Source: UBA1413 sp964567485
GTDB taxonomy: Bacteria; Bacteroidota; Bacteroidia; Bacteroidales; Prolixibacteraceae
Assembly: GCA_964567485.1 (NCBI GenBank)
Contig: CAZMMX010000001.1
Coordinates: 115,393 to 179,392, forward strand
Length of the DNA: 64,000 nucleotides
Direction of reading: 5' to 3'
Under the pieces are notes generated by a model that saw nothing but the letters and a program-made list of their open reading frames with translations, ran no database searches and was not told the origin of the DNA. Made by a program: the position numbers and the translations under genes. Of this stretch, positions 1 to 9,362 are shown one piece after another (position 1 is the first letter of the stretch; the number at the start of each line of letters is the position of its first letter).

Positions 1-1
1 T

Positions 2-1681
2 TCGGCCCCCCAATCACTCGAAATCCTCCGGAACAAAACAGAAATCTCCCGCATCACCGGCAACATGGTAGAGAAAGTGCCCGTGAATACCATACTGTCG
101 GAAAAAACCGCCTTTAACCTTTTTACCGCTAAAGTGGCGGAAATCAGAAACAAATACCCAGGCGTTGCCCTGAGCATCAGCGACATAGACCCGGGGAAAT
201 ATATCCGCAGCAACCTGAAGTTCGACGAAAACTACACCCGCGAAGAGATACACCAGCTGGAAGCCAGCGTCTCGCCGGCCAGGGGAATGATACAGGAGGG
301 AGAACGCATAATCCTGGAGGGAGAACTTGTCGACGATGAAAAATTCCAGCTCCTCGAATCGCTGAAACAAAACTACGAAATCCGCAAGGGTGAAGGAATC
401 AACAGCCGGCTGGTGGCCATAGGAAAAATGCTGCTGATCGTCATATTCCTGACCCTCCTGTTCAGCTACATGTACACTTACAAACGGTTTATCCTCAACG
501 ATGCCCGTAAACTACTGTTCCTTCTCTCATTTATCATCCTCATCGTTTTTCTGGCCCTCACCATTAATTCCTTCGAGGGACTGCACATATACATGTTTCC
601 ACTGGCCATACTTCCTGTGGTGGTGCGCACTTTTTACGATCCGCGGACGGCCATCTTCACCCTGATTGTCACATCACTGCTAATTGGCTTTTACGCTCCC
701 AACAATTACGAATATGTGCTTCTGGAAGTGTCAGCGGGGATGATTGCCGTTTTCAGCCTCAACAAAATGCACCGACGGGTCCATGTCGTGGTGGCTTCCC
801 TGCTGGTCGCCCTCACTTATGGGGTGGTGTATACCACCGTTACGCTGGTTCAGGAGGGAACCCTGGCTACCTATGATCTGAGGATGTTGCAGTGGTTTGC
901 CTGGAGCAGCCTGCTGGTTCTGGTCGTCTACCCCCTCATTTTCATCTTTGAAAAAATCTTCGGTTTCATTTCCGACGTAACTCTGATAGAACTCTCCAAT
1001 ACCAACCAACCTCTGCTGCGTAAACTTGCCGAGGAGGCTCCCGGCACTTTCCAGCATTCCATGCAAATCGCCAACCTGGCTGAAGAAATCATCCTGAAAA
1101 TCGGGGGGAATCCCTTTCTGGTCAGGGCAGGCGCCCTGTACCACGACATCGGGAAAGCTGCCCAGCCAAACTTCTTTATCGAAAACCAGGAGATCGGCAT
1201 GAATCCCCATGACCAGATGAGTTACATAAAAAGTGCCGAGATCATCATCGACCATGTCAGGAACGGGATCAAAACGGCACGGAAATACAAACTCCCCGAG
1301 AGCATCGTAGAATTCATCGCCACCCATCACGGCACCTCCAAGGCCAAGTACTTTTTTCTTAAACAACAACAAGAAAACCCGGGGGAAAATTTTGACGAAA
1401 AGAACTTCGCCTATCCCGGACCCCTCCCCCGCTCGCGTGAAGCCACGGTGGTCATGCTCGTTGACGGCATCGAAGCAGCCTCACGCAGTATGAAAGAGAA
1501 AACTTTCGGCAACCTCAAACAACTGATCGAGGAAATGATCGACCAGAAAATGAAAGACCGCCAACTCGACAATTCCGACCTGACCTTCGCCGATATCGAC
1601 AAAATCAAGGAGATCCTGCTCAGCAAACTGGTCAACATCTATCATGTTAGAATCGAATACCCTTCAGAGAAAAAAGCATAA
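2..1681 (+). CDS. 7TM-HD family phosphohydrolase (PgpH/YqfF-like), 5' end outside window
   Basis: The reading frame is open from base 2, so the gene starts upstream; the first visible Met is at 65. The visible part holds the end of an extracytoplasmic 7TMR-HDED region (to about residue 110 counted from that Met), a block of hydrophobic helices (about 118-310), and a cytoplasmic HD domain with His in FQHSM, the HD pair in LYHDIGK (about residues 360-361) and a later HHGT. This order is that of the PgpH family, whose studied members hydrolyse cyclic di-AMP. The phosphodiesterase role is inferred from the family. It ends in a charged tail and is followed by a promoter-like box for the next gene. 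Confidence 0.88.
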   Translation, partial: SAPQSLEILRNKTEISRITGNMVEKVPVNTILSEKTAFNLFTAKVAEIRNKYPGVALSISDIDPGKYIRSNLKFDENYTREEIHQLEASVSPARGMIQEGERIILEGELVDDEKFQLLESLKQNYEIRKGEGINSRLVAIGKMLLIVIFLTLLFSYMYTYKRFILNDARKLLFLLSFIILIVFLALTINSFEGLHIYMFPLAILPVVVRTFYDPRTAIFTLIVTSLLIGFYAPNNYEYVLLEVSAGMIAVFSLNKMHRRVHVVVASLLVALTYGVVYTTVTLVQEGTLATYDLRMLQWFAWSSLLVLVVYPLIFIFEKIFGFISDVTLIELSNTNQPLLRKLAEEAPGTFQHSMQIANLAEEIILKIGGNPFLVRAGALYHDIGKAAQPNFFIENQEIGMNPHDQMSYIKSAEIIIDHVRNGIKTARKYKLPESIVEFIATHHGTSKAKYFFLKQQQENPGENFDEKNFAYPGPLPRSREATVVMLVDGIEAASRSMKEKTFGNLKQLIEEMIDQKMKDRQLDNSDLTFADIDKIKEILLSKLVNIYHVRIEYPSEKKA

Positions 1682-1701
1682 TACATTTCCTGAAAAACCG
1701 T

Positions 1702-1709
1702 TACTTTTG
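1702..1709 (+). promoter_or_regulatory. Bacteroidota -7 promoter box (TACTTTTG)
   Basis: Matches TAnnTTTG exactly. It would give the S41 protease gene a leader of about 145 bases, which contains a small GC hairpin (about 1730-1746) and a 16-codon reading frame. Confidence 0.55.
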
Positions 1710-1863
1710 CACGAAATTTGAAGCACCAGCCGGGAGGGCTTTCCCGCCTGATGAAGAGTTCTTTATTTAGAAGTATCAACGGTAATGTCAGAGAATAGAA
1801 TATCCTTCAAAGAGACATCACCGAAAAAGAGAAGGATTAACCCATTAAAAGAAATATTAAAAA

Positions 1864-3333
1864 ATGAAGATTCTGAAATACTGGCTTTTCGCCGTTTTGC
1901 TGGCAGGAGTGATCTTAACGGGGTGCACCGACCCTGAGCCCGAGCCGGAACCCAAGCCGGAACCCGAAGTTCCCGCAATACCGGAAGCTCCCGCTCTGAC
2001 CCAAAAGGTCAACAGCTTCATCAAGACCTGCATGAGCGATATTTACCTCTGGTACAACACCCTTCCCGACATCGATCCCAAATACGAGACCGACTCAAAG
2101 GCCTTCTTCAAGAAATTGCTGAACGAGGAGGACAAATGGTCCTACATCACCGATGACATCACCGCTTTTGAGAACAGTCTGGAAGGAGTAGAAAAAGCCT
2201 ACGGCTATTCGCTGGCCTTCGGACGTTTTGTTGACGGCACAGGAGCCCCTACAGGCAACTATTTTGCCATTGTCGAATATGTGTACCCCAACACACCGGC
2301 TAAACGTGCTGACTTCCAGCGTGGTGATCTGATCATCAGGCTCAACAACGGCAACATCACGGCCAGCAACTATATGGACCTTCTTTCGGGGAGCTCCGCC
2401 ACGGTCACCAAAGGGATTCTCACCACCGGAGGGATCGCGGCCGACACCACCCTGACCATGACCGCTGAGGAACTCAATCTCGACCCGGTAGTAATGAAAT
2501 CGGTGATTGAAAAGGAGGGCCATAAAATCGGCTACCTCTTCTATACCCAGTACATCGCCGGATACAACAATACCAGTCTGGCCGAGGCCATGCAGTATTT
2601 CGAGGACAACCAAATCACCGACCTGGTCCTCGACCTGCGTTACAATCCGGGCGGACAAACCACCGCGGCGCAATACCTGTGCAGCTCCATCGCCCCTGCC
2701 TCCATCGTCAGCACCAACAGCCCCCTGGTCACCTACCAGTGGAACGACAAATACCAGCCCGAGATCAACAGCAACCCCAGCTATGCCGGATGGAGAGGGA
2801 TCAACTTCTCTTCCTCGGTGCCGGTAAATCTGGGACTTAACAAAATACATATTCTCACAGGAAGCGGCAGTGCCAGCGCCTCGGAGCTCACCATCGCAGG
2901 ATTGCAGCCTTACATGAGCGTGGTCATGGTTGGCGACACCACCTACGGGAAGTACACGGGATCCATCACCCTCAAACCAGAGGATTACTATTCAGATCCT
3001 TTGTCATACAGCGACTTCAAAAACTGGGGAATCCAGCCCATTGTCTTCCGTTTTGCCAATTCCCAGGGATTGACCAACTTCAAGAACGGATTTGCCCCTA
3101 CCTTCCTCGTCGAAGATGAGTTGCTGCCCGCCTTTCCCCTGGGTGATCTCTCAGAACCCCTGCTGAAAAAGGCCGTCGAGGACATCACCGGGGTCCCCAT
3201 CGCCTCCGTGAAACGGGCAAAACTCCCCTTCAGCTACGAAGTGGTCGACAGGGGATTCTCCCGTTTTGACCCCCTGAAGAGAAATCTTTACCTTGACGGC
3301 GAACAAAAGCTTCCTAAAACCATCACAGAGTAG
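1864..3333 (+). CDS. S41 family C-terminal-processing-type protease, lipoprotein
   Basis: Exported serine protease of the S41 (CtpA/tail-specific) family, 489 residues. A signal peptide ends in the lipobox LTGC with Cys21 as the predicted lipidation site. A Pro-Glu repeat linker (about 24-42) follows, then an N-terminal helical part, a PDZ-like region (about 115-200) and the S41 core (about 210-400). The segment GSASASE supplies the probable nucleophile Ser338, and Lys363 in YGKYTGS lies 25 residues on, the spacing of the Ser/Lys dyad in CtpB. It therefore probably cleaves proteins in the periplasm or at the cell surface. Substrates are unknown. It precedes an export operon but is separated from it by a terminator-like hairpin. 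Confidence 0.92.
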   Translation: MKILKYWLFAVLLAGVILTGCTDPEPEPEPKPEPEVPAIPEAPALTQKVNSFIKTCMSDIYLWYNTLPDIDPKYETDSKAFFKKLLNEEDKWSYITDDITAFENSLEGVEKAYGYSLAFGRFVDGTGAPTGNYFAIVEYVYPNTPAKRADFQRGDLIIRLNNGNITASNYMDLLSGSSATVTKGILTTGGIAADTTLTMTAEELNLDPVVMKSVIEKEGHKIGYLFYTQYIAGYNNTSLAEAMQYFEDNQITDLVLDLRYNPGGQTTAAQYLCSSIAPASIVSTNSPLVTYQWNDKYQPEINSNPSYAGWRGINFSSSVPVNLGLNKIHILTGSGSASASELTIAGLQPYMSVVMVGDTTYGKYTGSITLKPEDYYSDPLSYSDFKNWGIQPIVFRFANSQGLTNFKNGFAPTFLVEDELLPAFPLGDLSEPLLKKAVEDITGVPIASVKRAKLPFSYEVVDRGFSRFDPLKRNLYLDGEQKLPKTITE

Positions 3334-3370
3334 CCCTTTCTGGGAAGTTCCACCTCCTCAGGTTTTCATA

Positions 3371-3408
3371 TCCGGCAGAAAATTGGTAATTTTGCCGGAT
3401 ATTTTTTT
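3371..3408 (+). terminator. Terminator-like hairpin containing a promoter box
   Basis: The arms TCCGGCAGAAAATT and AATTTTGCCGGA pair around GGT with a two-base bulge, followed by seven T residues at 3402-3408. It lies 37 bases after the protease stop codon. The right arm also contains the promoter-like TAATTTTG. Confidence 0.7.
3387..3394 (+). promoter_or_regulatory. -7 promoter box (TAATTTTG) for the export operon
   Basis: Exact TAnnTTTG match about 62 bases before the adaptor ATG at 3457. It overlaps the right arm of the preceding terminator-like hairpin. Confidence 0.5.
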
Positions 3409-3456
3409 GCCTTCTCCCATTTGGGAGAGAGAAGCAACGAAACCCTGAAAGGACGT

Positions 3457-4833
3457 ATGAATAGAAAAATCATTTACATCGGTCTGGCTGTAATTGCGCT
3501 TGTCCTTGCGGTGATCCTGCTCACAGGAACCCAAAAATCAGAACCTCCTGTTACGGCAGAAGTCCAAAAAGGGACTTTTGAGGTGCTTGTATACACCAGC
3601 GGCTCCCTGGAAGCCGAGAATTCGGAAAAGATTGTGATTCCCGAGGAATTGGGCGGCAGGAACGTGCGCATTTACGAGATCAAGATCACCGATATCGTGG
3701 AAGAGGGCACCGTGGTGCAGGAGGGGGATTATGTGGCTTCTCTCGACCACAAAGCCGTGGAGGAGGTGCTCGTGCAGGCCCGCGAAGAGTGGGAACAGGC
3801 GCTCAACGATTTCGAAGATGCCAAAATGGACTCGAACCTCAACCTGAGCAACAACCGCGACCAGATCATCAACGCCCGGGAACAGGTGGAACAGATGAAG
3901 ATCATCCTCGACGAGTCGGTGTATGAATCCCCATCGGTCATCAGAAAGGCTGAAATGGATCTGGAGAAGGCCCACAGAACCCTGGAACAGGAATTGTCGG
4001 CCTACAAACTGAGGGTCCAGCAGGCCGAAGCCCGCGTCAACCGCAGGGTAGTGCTCCTCAACCAGCGTCAGAACAGGGTCAAGGAACTCGAAGATGCCTA
4101 CCGCGTTCTGGACATCCACGCCAAAAAACAGGGCATGGTGATATATGCCAAGGACCGCTTCGGCGATAAAATAAAGTCAGGATCTACCGTGAGCCGGTGG
4201 ATGCCGGTGATCGCCACCCTCCCCGACCTGTCACGCATGATTTCAGTGACCTGGGTCAACGAAATAGATATTTCGAAAGTCAAGCCCGGACAGAAGGTTA
4301 CCCTGGGCACCGATGCTTTTCCTGAGAAAAAACTCGAGGGTGAAGTCATCACCGTGGCCAACATCGGGCAGCCCCTGCCCAAGAGTGACGCCAAGGTCTT
4401 CGAAGTCAGGATCCGCATCTTCGGAAACGACCCCGACCTGCGGCCGGCCATGACCACCAGCAATATCATCCAAACAGGCATTTTCACCGAGCAACTCTTC
4501 ATACCCACCGACGCTATCTTTGGCAACGACTCCCTCCGTTATGTCTACTTATATGATAAGTCGGTTTTCAGGCAGGTAGTGGATGCCGGTGATGAAAATG
4601 AAAACTTTACCATCATCCGCAAAGGCCTCAAGGAAAACGAGAGGGTATTGCTCACCCCTCCCGAAGATGAAAAGGATCTTCCCCTGCGGGGCATGGAAAT
4701 TTACCAGGAAATCATGGAGCGGGAAGCCGCCCGGAAAAGCACCGCAGAAAGCCAGGCTAAAAGCACGGATAACCACGCCGTAACTTCCGCCGAAGAAACC
4801 AGTGAGCCGCAAATAACGGGAGAAGAAAAATGA
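3457..4833 (+). CDS. HlyD/MacA-type periplasmic adaptor (membrane fusion protein) 1
   Basis: Membrane fusion protein that should link an inner-membrane ABC-type permease to an outer-membrane channel. One N-terminal membrane anchor (about residues 4-23) is followed by a lipoyl/barrel half, a long alpha-helical hairpin rich in Glu, Gln and Arg (about 95-215), the second lipoyl half and a beta-barrel domain, with a low-complexity Ala/Thr/Ser/Glu tail. An in-frame TTG at 3421 extends the frame by 12 residues. ATG 3457 is preferred because AAAGGA precedes it and the hydrophobic anchor then starts at once. The stop overlaps the permease start (ATGA), which suggests translational coupling. Confidence 0.9.
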   Translation: MNRKIIYIGLAVIALVLAVILLTGTQKSEPPVTAEVQKGTFEVLVYTSGSLEAENSEKIVIPEELGGRNVRIYEIKITDIVEEGTVVQEGDYVASLDHKAVEEVLVQAREEWEQALNDFEDAKMDSNLNLSNNRDQIINAREQVEQMKIILDESVYESPSVIRKAEMDLEKAHRTLEQELSAYKLRVQQAEARVNRRVVLLNQRQNRVKELEDAYRVLDIHAKKQGMVIYAKDRFGDKIKSGSTVSRWMPVIATLPDLSRMISVTWVNEIDISKVKPGQKVTLGTDAFPEKKLEGEVITVANIGQPLPKSDAKVFEVRIRIFGNDPDLRPAMTTSNIIQTGIFTEQLFIPTDAIFGNDSLRYVYLYDKSVFRQVVDAGDENENFTIIRKGLKENERVLLTPPEDEKDLPLRGMEIYQEIMEREAARKSTAESQAKSTDNHAVTSAEETSEPQITGEEK

Positions 4834-6170
4834 AAAGACTGATCCAGCGTTATCTGCACGATATCCTTATCGGCATTGAAGCCATCCAGACCAACAAGAT
4901 AAAATCGCTGCTCACTGCCCTGGGCATCATTTTCGGGGTAGCCGCGGTCATCAGCATGCTGGCCATTGGCAACGGCGCCGAACACGAAATCCTGGAACAG
5001 ATCAAAATGGTGGGCGTCAACAATATCATCATCAGCCCTTCGGGGACCAGCGTCGAAGGCAATGACAGCAGCACCGGCACCCAGGATGAAGATGCCGCCG
5101 CCGGAAAGAAGAAATTCTCAAGGGGCCTCACCCTCCTCGATGCCGAAGCCATTACTGACGTGGTCCCTACGGTGGCCAGGGTCAGCCCCGTGATTTCCAT
5201 CAACTACTCGGCCATTCTGAACGGAAGAAGCAAACCCATTACCCTGGAGGGTACCAACAACCACTATTTCGACCTCTTCAATATCTCATTACAGACAGGA
5301 AATGTCTTCAATGAAAGACAGCAGGAAAAGGGATATCCCGTGTGCATCATCGGCGATAATATCAGAAACCTCTTTTTCGGACAAGACAATCCCATTGGGA
5401 AATACATCAAGGCCGGAGAGGTATGGCTCCAGGTGATCGGGGTGGTGGAACGGCGTGATTTCACCGCCTCAGCCAGCGACGAAATGGGAATCAGCAGTAC
5501 CGACAACAAGATCTTCATTCCTGTGAAAACCATGCTGCTCCGTTTCAGAAACCGCGCCCTGGTGAGAGCCGACGAAATCGAACGCCAGGGCAGCCAGTCT
5601 TCTGCCGGAGGAGGCGAAAACCTCAACCAGCTCGACAAAATCATCGTCCAGGTGAAGGAAACAGAACACCTCACCTCCACCTCCCAGATCCTGACACGGC
5701 TCATTCTCCGCAGGCATAACAACCTTTATGACTTTGAGGTGACCATTCCCGAGTTGCTGCTGAAACAACAACAGCGCACCAAAAACATCTTCAACATCGT
5801 TCTGGGAGTCATCGCAGGCATCTCCCTGATTGTTGGCGGTATCGGCATCATGAACATCATGCTATCGAGCGTGATGGAACGGATCAGGGAAATCGGACTG
5901 CGCCAGGCCATCGGTGCTTCCCGGAAAGATATCATCGTGCAGTTCCTGGCAGAGTCCACCCTGATCAGTGTGGTCGGCGGCTTCGCGGGAATCATCCTGG
6001 GCGTCGCCCTGTCCATGATCATCACCGCAGTTTTTGACATTAAAACCATTGTGTCGCTGTTCTCGATCATCATCGCCTTCGGGGTTAGTGCCCTGGTGGG
6101 GATCACCTTCGGATACCTCCCCGCAAAAAAGGCCTCCGACCAGGATCCTGTGGAATCTTTAAGGCAATAG
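4830..6170 (+). CDS. MacB/FtsX-type ABC transporter permease
   Basis: Inner-membrane permease, 446 residues. One transmembrane helix near residues 25-45, a periplasmic MacB_PCD domain (about 50-290) with a Ser/Thr/Asp/Ala-rich insert near 75-95, then three helices forming the FtsX domain (about 325-440). The FtsX block ends with the usual GYLPAKKAS..DPVESLR motif. MacB-type proteins drive a tripartite pump by mechanotransmission using ATP. This protein has no fused ATPase domain and none is encoded beside it, so a partner ATPase must be supplied from elsewhere. The start overlaps the previous stop. Confidence 0.93.
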   Translation: MKRLIQRYLHDILIGIEAIQTNKIKSLLTALGIIFGVAAVISMLAIGNGAEHEILEQIKMVGVNNIIISPSGTSVEGNDSSTGTQDEDAAAGKKKFSRGLTLLDAEAITDVVPTVARVSPVISINYSAILNGRSKPITLEGTNNHYFDLFNISLQTGNVFNERQQEKGYPVCIIGDNIRNLFFGQDNPIGKYIKAGEVWLQVIGVVERRDFTASASDEMGISSTDNKIFIPVKTMLLRFRNRALVRADEIERQGSQSSAGGGENLNQLDKIIVQVKETEHLTSTSQILTRLILRRHNNLYDFEVTIPELLLKQQQRTKNIFNIVLGVIAGISLIVGGIGIMNIMLSSVMERIREIGLRQAIGASRKDIIVQFLAESTLISVVGGFAGIILGVALSMIITAVFDIKTIVSLFSIIIAFGVSALVGITFGYLPAKKASDQDPVESLRQ

Positions 6171-6223
6171 CATTTCGTATACAGGCACTTGATGAACCAT
6201 TTCAACGTAAAATAATAAAACAC

Positions 6224-7708
6224 ATGCAATTTTCCAAAATAGTATTCCTGATCCCGGTGCTGGCAGTTCTCCATGTGCAGGCGCAGCAGGAAACCCGGGA
6301 ACTTACCCTCGATGAGGTCATCAATCTTGCCTCACAGCAGTCCCTTGACGCCTTCAGGAATAAGAACATGTTCCTGTATAACTACTGGGAATTCCGCAAT
6401 TTCAAAGCCGACAGGCTTCCCTCGCTCACCTTTGAGGCCACCCCTTTCGACTTTAACCGCTCTATGCAAAAGGTCTACAATTTCGACGAGAACCGCGATG
6501 AATACAAGCCCCGGGAGTTCTTCAACTCTGACATGGCGCTCTCCCTGAGCCAGAATGTAGGGTTGACAGGAGGCCGCATTTTTGCCCAATCGGAACTGAA
6601 CCTGACACGTAACTGGGGCGGCGAAGACCTCACCTCTTTCAACTCCACACCGGTGAGTATCGGATACAGCCAGTCTTTGAACGGCTATAACGCACTCAAA
6701 TGGATGGCCAAAATAGAGCCAATCAAATATGAGAAAGCCAAAAAGGAATTCATCCAGTCAAAGGAGGAACTGGCGGTAAAGGCCACCCGTCGTTTTTTCG
6801 ACCTGGTAGATGCCCAGATAGAGGTCTCCATTGCCACCACCAATCTGGCCAACGCCGACACCCTGTACCGGATAGGCCAGGGTAGGTTTCAGGCGGGAAC
6901 GGTGACCCAGGATGAACTCCTTAACCTGGAACTGGGATTCATGAACGCCAAGCTGGCCCTCAACAGGTCAAACCTGGGCCTCGAAAGAGCCCGTGCCGAC
7001 CTCAACTCCTTCCTGGGGTTCGAAAAAAATACCCGCATCGAATGCATCGTGCCGGCATTACTTTCAGAACTCAATATCAATGCCTCAGAAGCCCTGGCCC
7101 TCGCCATTGAAAACAATCCCGACATCATTGACCATACCCAGCGGCTCCTGGAAGAAGACCGGAAAGTAAAACAGGCAGAAGCCCAGAACGGCATCAACGC
7201 TGAACTTTATGCCCTCTACGGCCTTAACCAGAACGCCGAAAAATTCGCCGAGGTTTATCTCGACCCCCTCGAGAGACAACGGCTGCGCGTGGGACTCACC
7301 ATTCCGGTCCTGGACTGGGGAAGAAGAAAGGGACAGCTCTCCATGGCCAAATCGAACCGTGAGGTGGTCCGCATCAGCATCAACCAGGAAAGGATCGACT
7401 TCGAACAGAATGTCATCATGAATGTCATGGAATTCAACCTCCAGGGGGAGCAGGTGCGCAACACCGCAAAAGCCGATACCATCGCCCGCATGGGTTTTGA
7501 GGTGACCAAACAGCGGTTTCTGATCGGGAAACTCGACGTCACCAAACTCAACCTGGCCCGCAATGACCAGGAACAGGCACGCCGGGCATACATCAACGCC
7601 CTGCGTACCTACTGGTCCTACTATTATACCCTCCGCCAGCTTACCCTTTTCGACTTCGAAAAAAGAATCACCCTGGCCGAGGATTTTGAAAACCTGCTGA
7701 ACAATTAA
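6224..7708 (+). CDS. TolC-family outer membrane efflux protein
   Basis: Outer-membrane channel, 494 residues. A cleavable signal peptide ends near VQAQ (about residue 21). Two related halves of long amphipathic helices follow, typical of the OEP fold (about 28-250 and 270-485). It should form the exit duct for the permease and adaptors encoded on either side. It begins 53 bases after the permease stop and ends 3 bases before the second adaptor, so the four genes are very likely one transcript. The substrate cannot be read from the sequence. Confidence 0.92.
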   Translation: MQFSKIVFLIPVLAVLHVQAQQETRELTLDEVINLASQQSLDAFRNKNMFLYNYWEFRNFKADRLPSLTFEATPFDFNRSMQKVYNFDENRDEYKPREFFNSDMALSLSQNVGLTGGRIFAQSELNLTRNWGGEDLTSFNSTPVSIGYSQSLNGYNALKWMAKIEPIKYEKAKKEFIQSKEELAVKATRRFFDLVDAQIEVSIATTNLANADTLYRIGQGRFQAGTVTQDELLNLELGFMNAKLALNRSNLGLERARADLNSFLGFEKNTRIECIVPALLSELNINASEALALAIENNPDIIDHTQRLLEEDRKVKQAEAQNGINAELYALYGLNQNAEKFAEVYLDPLERQRLRVGLTIPVLDWGRRKGQLSMAKSNREVVRISINQERIDFEQNVIMNVMEFNLQGEQVRNTAKADTIARMGFEVTKQRFLIGKLDVTKLNLARNDQEQARRAYINALRTYWSYYYTLRQLTLFDFEKRITLAEDFENLLNN

Positions 7709-7711
7709 TAC

Positions 7712-8998
7712 ATGAAGCGCTATCTGGTAAAATACCGGTGGTTAATCGGGGCCTCCGCCCTGTTGATAGCCGTAGCCGTGGGAGGGTACATCCGCCGTTC
7801 CGAAATTATGCAGTCCGTCTACGTGGTCAAAAGGGGCACCTTCGATAAAATCATCGAAACCAAAGGGGAGATTCATGGCAAAAATGCCATCAACATCACC
7901 CTTGATGACATATTCAAGGATAACGACCTGCAGGTATGGGAATACAGCATTAAGGATATGGTTCCCGAAGGAACCATCGTAAAAAAAGGAGAATGGGTAG
8001 CCACCCTCGACCAGTTAAACCTCAACCAGAGGCTGCAGATCAACCGGGAACAGATGGAGATGCGCCAGGCACAACTCAACGATGCCCAAATAGACTCTGC
8101 TCTTACCCTATCAGAGATCCGACAACGTATTGCCCAGCTCGAATTCGACCTCCAATACCGGCAACTCGACCTGGAACAATCAAAATTTGAATCCCCTGCC
8201 TACCAGCGAAAAATGCAGACGGCCTTTAACCAGACCATGCGCCAGATAGAACGGCAAAAAAGGGATTATGAATTGCGCAAAATGGATCTGGAAGCCCGCA
8301 CCGGGAGAAATGAAGAGAGATATAACTTTCACAGAGACGTCGATGTCAAACTCCAGCAGGCCCTGACAGCCACCACCATCAACGCACCGGAAGAGGGGAT
8401 GGTCATCTATGCCCGTGTTCGCGGCAACCGGAAAATCCGCATCGGCGATGAAGTAGGCCCCTGGAGACCCATCATCGCCACTCTCCCCGACCTGTCGGTC
8501 CTCATTTCAGAAACCTACATCGCTGAAATTGACATCGCTAAGGTAAAACCCGGCGACAGCGCCCGGGTCACCGTTGACGCCCTCCCCGGCATGACCTACC
8601 ACGGCAGGGTCACCACCATCGCCAACATCGGACAGGAACTCCAGGGTGCCGATACCCGCGTCTTCGCCGTCACCATAGAACTCAACCACCACGATCAAAA
8701 ACTGCTGCCCGGGATGACCAGCAATAACCAAATCATCGTGGAACAACTCCCCAATCAGATTATCATTCCCCGGAACTGCCTCTTTTCCGAAGAAGGCCAC
8801 CCCTTCGTCTACCTGAAAAAAGAGGGTAAACTCCGGAAACAAAAGGTACAAACCGGCCCCGAAAATGACGACGTTGTGGTGATCACCAGCGGTCTGGAAG
8901 AAAAAGACAGAATTCTGAACCACCCCCCTGCTCCCGATGAAAAGGTAGAATCGCTCACGGAAGGACCCGGTATCGTCAGCAGAATCGAGACAAAGTGA
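7712..8998 (+). CDS. HlyD/MacA-type periplasmic adaptor 2
   Basis: Second membrane fusion protein of the operon, 428 residues, with an N-terminal anchor (about 10-26), a split lipoyl domain, a helical hairpin (about 105-225) and a barrel domain. It shares local motifs with adaptor 1, for example PEEGMVIYA versus KQGMVIYA and IATLPDLS in both, so the two are paralogues. It lacks the extended C-terminal tail of adaptor 1. Two adaptors with one permease and one TolC suggests a hetero-oligomeric adaptor ring or two alternative pumps. Its stop lies 21 bases from the convergent thioredoxin-like gene. Confidence 0.9.
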   Translation: MKRYLVKYRWLIGASALLIAVAVGGYIRRSEIMQSVYVVKRGTFDKIIETKGEIHGKNAINITLDDIFKDNDLQVWEYSIKDMVPEGTIVKKGEWVATLDQLNLNQRLQINREQMEMRQAQLNDAQIDSALTLSEIRQRIAQLEFDLQYRQLDLEQSKFESPAYQRKMQTAFNQTMRQIERQKRDYELRKMDLEARTGRNEERYNFHRDVDVKLQQALTATTINAPEEGMVIYARVRGNRKIRIGDEVGPWRPIIATLPDLSVLISETYIAEIDIAKVKPGDSARVTVDALPGMTYHGRVTTIANIGQELQGADTRVFAVTIELNHHDQKLLPGMTSNNQIIVEQLPNQIIIPRNCLFSEEGHPFVYLKKEGKLRKQKVQTGPENDDVVVITSGLEEKDRILNHPPAPDEKVESLTEGPGIVSRIETK

Positions 8999-9019
8999 AA
9001 AAGAAAGCGTAGAGGAAAA

Positions 9020-9349
9020 TCAGAACATCAACCCATAGAGCCTGCTGATGTCGCCCCTGAGTTCGTCAAGGCCAAAGGCGCGGCTTTTGCGGATATACTC
9101 GCGGCCTTCAAAGAAAACGACAAGGGTGGGCACACTGAATATATGGAAGCGGGCGGCAAGCTCCGGCATGTCATTGATCTCGGCAAAGAGCCGCTCCATT
9201 TTAGGGAAATGAGCGGAAACCATCTCCCCCACCTTGGGCTTCAACACCTTGCAAACATGACACTCACGGGTACTGAAATAGGCCAGCACCGCTTCATGAG
9301 AGACCAGAAACCCCTCGAATTGTTCGATCGATGTTATGGTATGAAACAT
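9020..9349 (-). CDS. Small thioredoxin-like protein (CHVC active site)
   Basis: A 109-residue thioredoxin fold protein. The usual CxxC is CHVC (Cys30 and Cys33 from the chosen start), followed by the cis-Pro segment VPTLVVF. No signal peptide or membrane anchor is seen, so it is predicted cytoplasmic. A longer frame starts at 9430 inside ispF. The ATG at 9349 is chosen because it lies 13 bases after the ispF stop and its sequence (MFHTITS) begins the thioredoxin fold. It is the last gene of the porU-porV-ispF run. The CHVC pair differs from the CGPC of classical thioredoxin, and the redox partner is unknown. Confidence 0.82.
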   Translation of the reverse strand: MFHTITSIEQFEGFLVSHEAVLAYFSTRECHVCKVLKPKVGEMVSAHFPKMERLFAEINDMPELAARFHIFSVPTLVVFFEGREYIRKSRAFGLDELRGDISRLYGLMF

Positions 9350-9362
9350 AGCATTATTGGTG

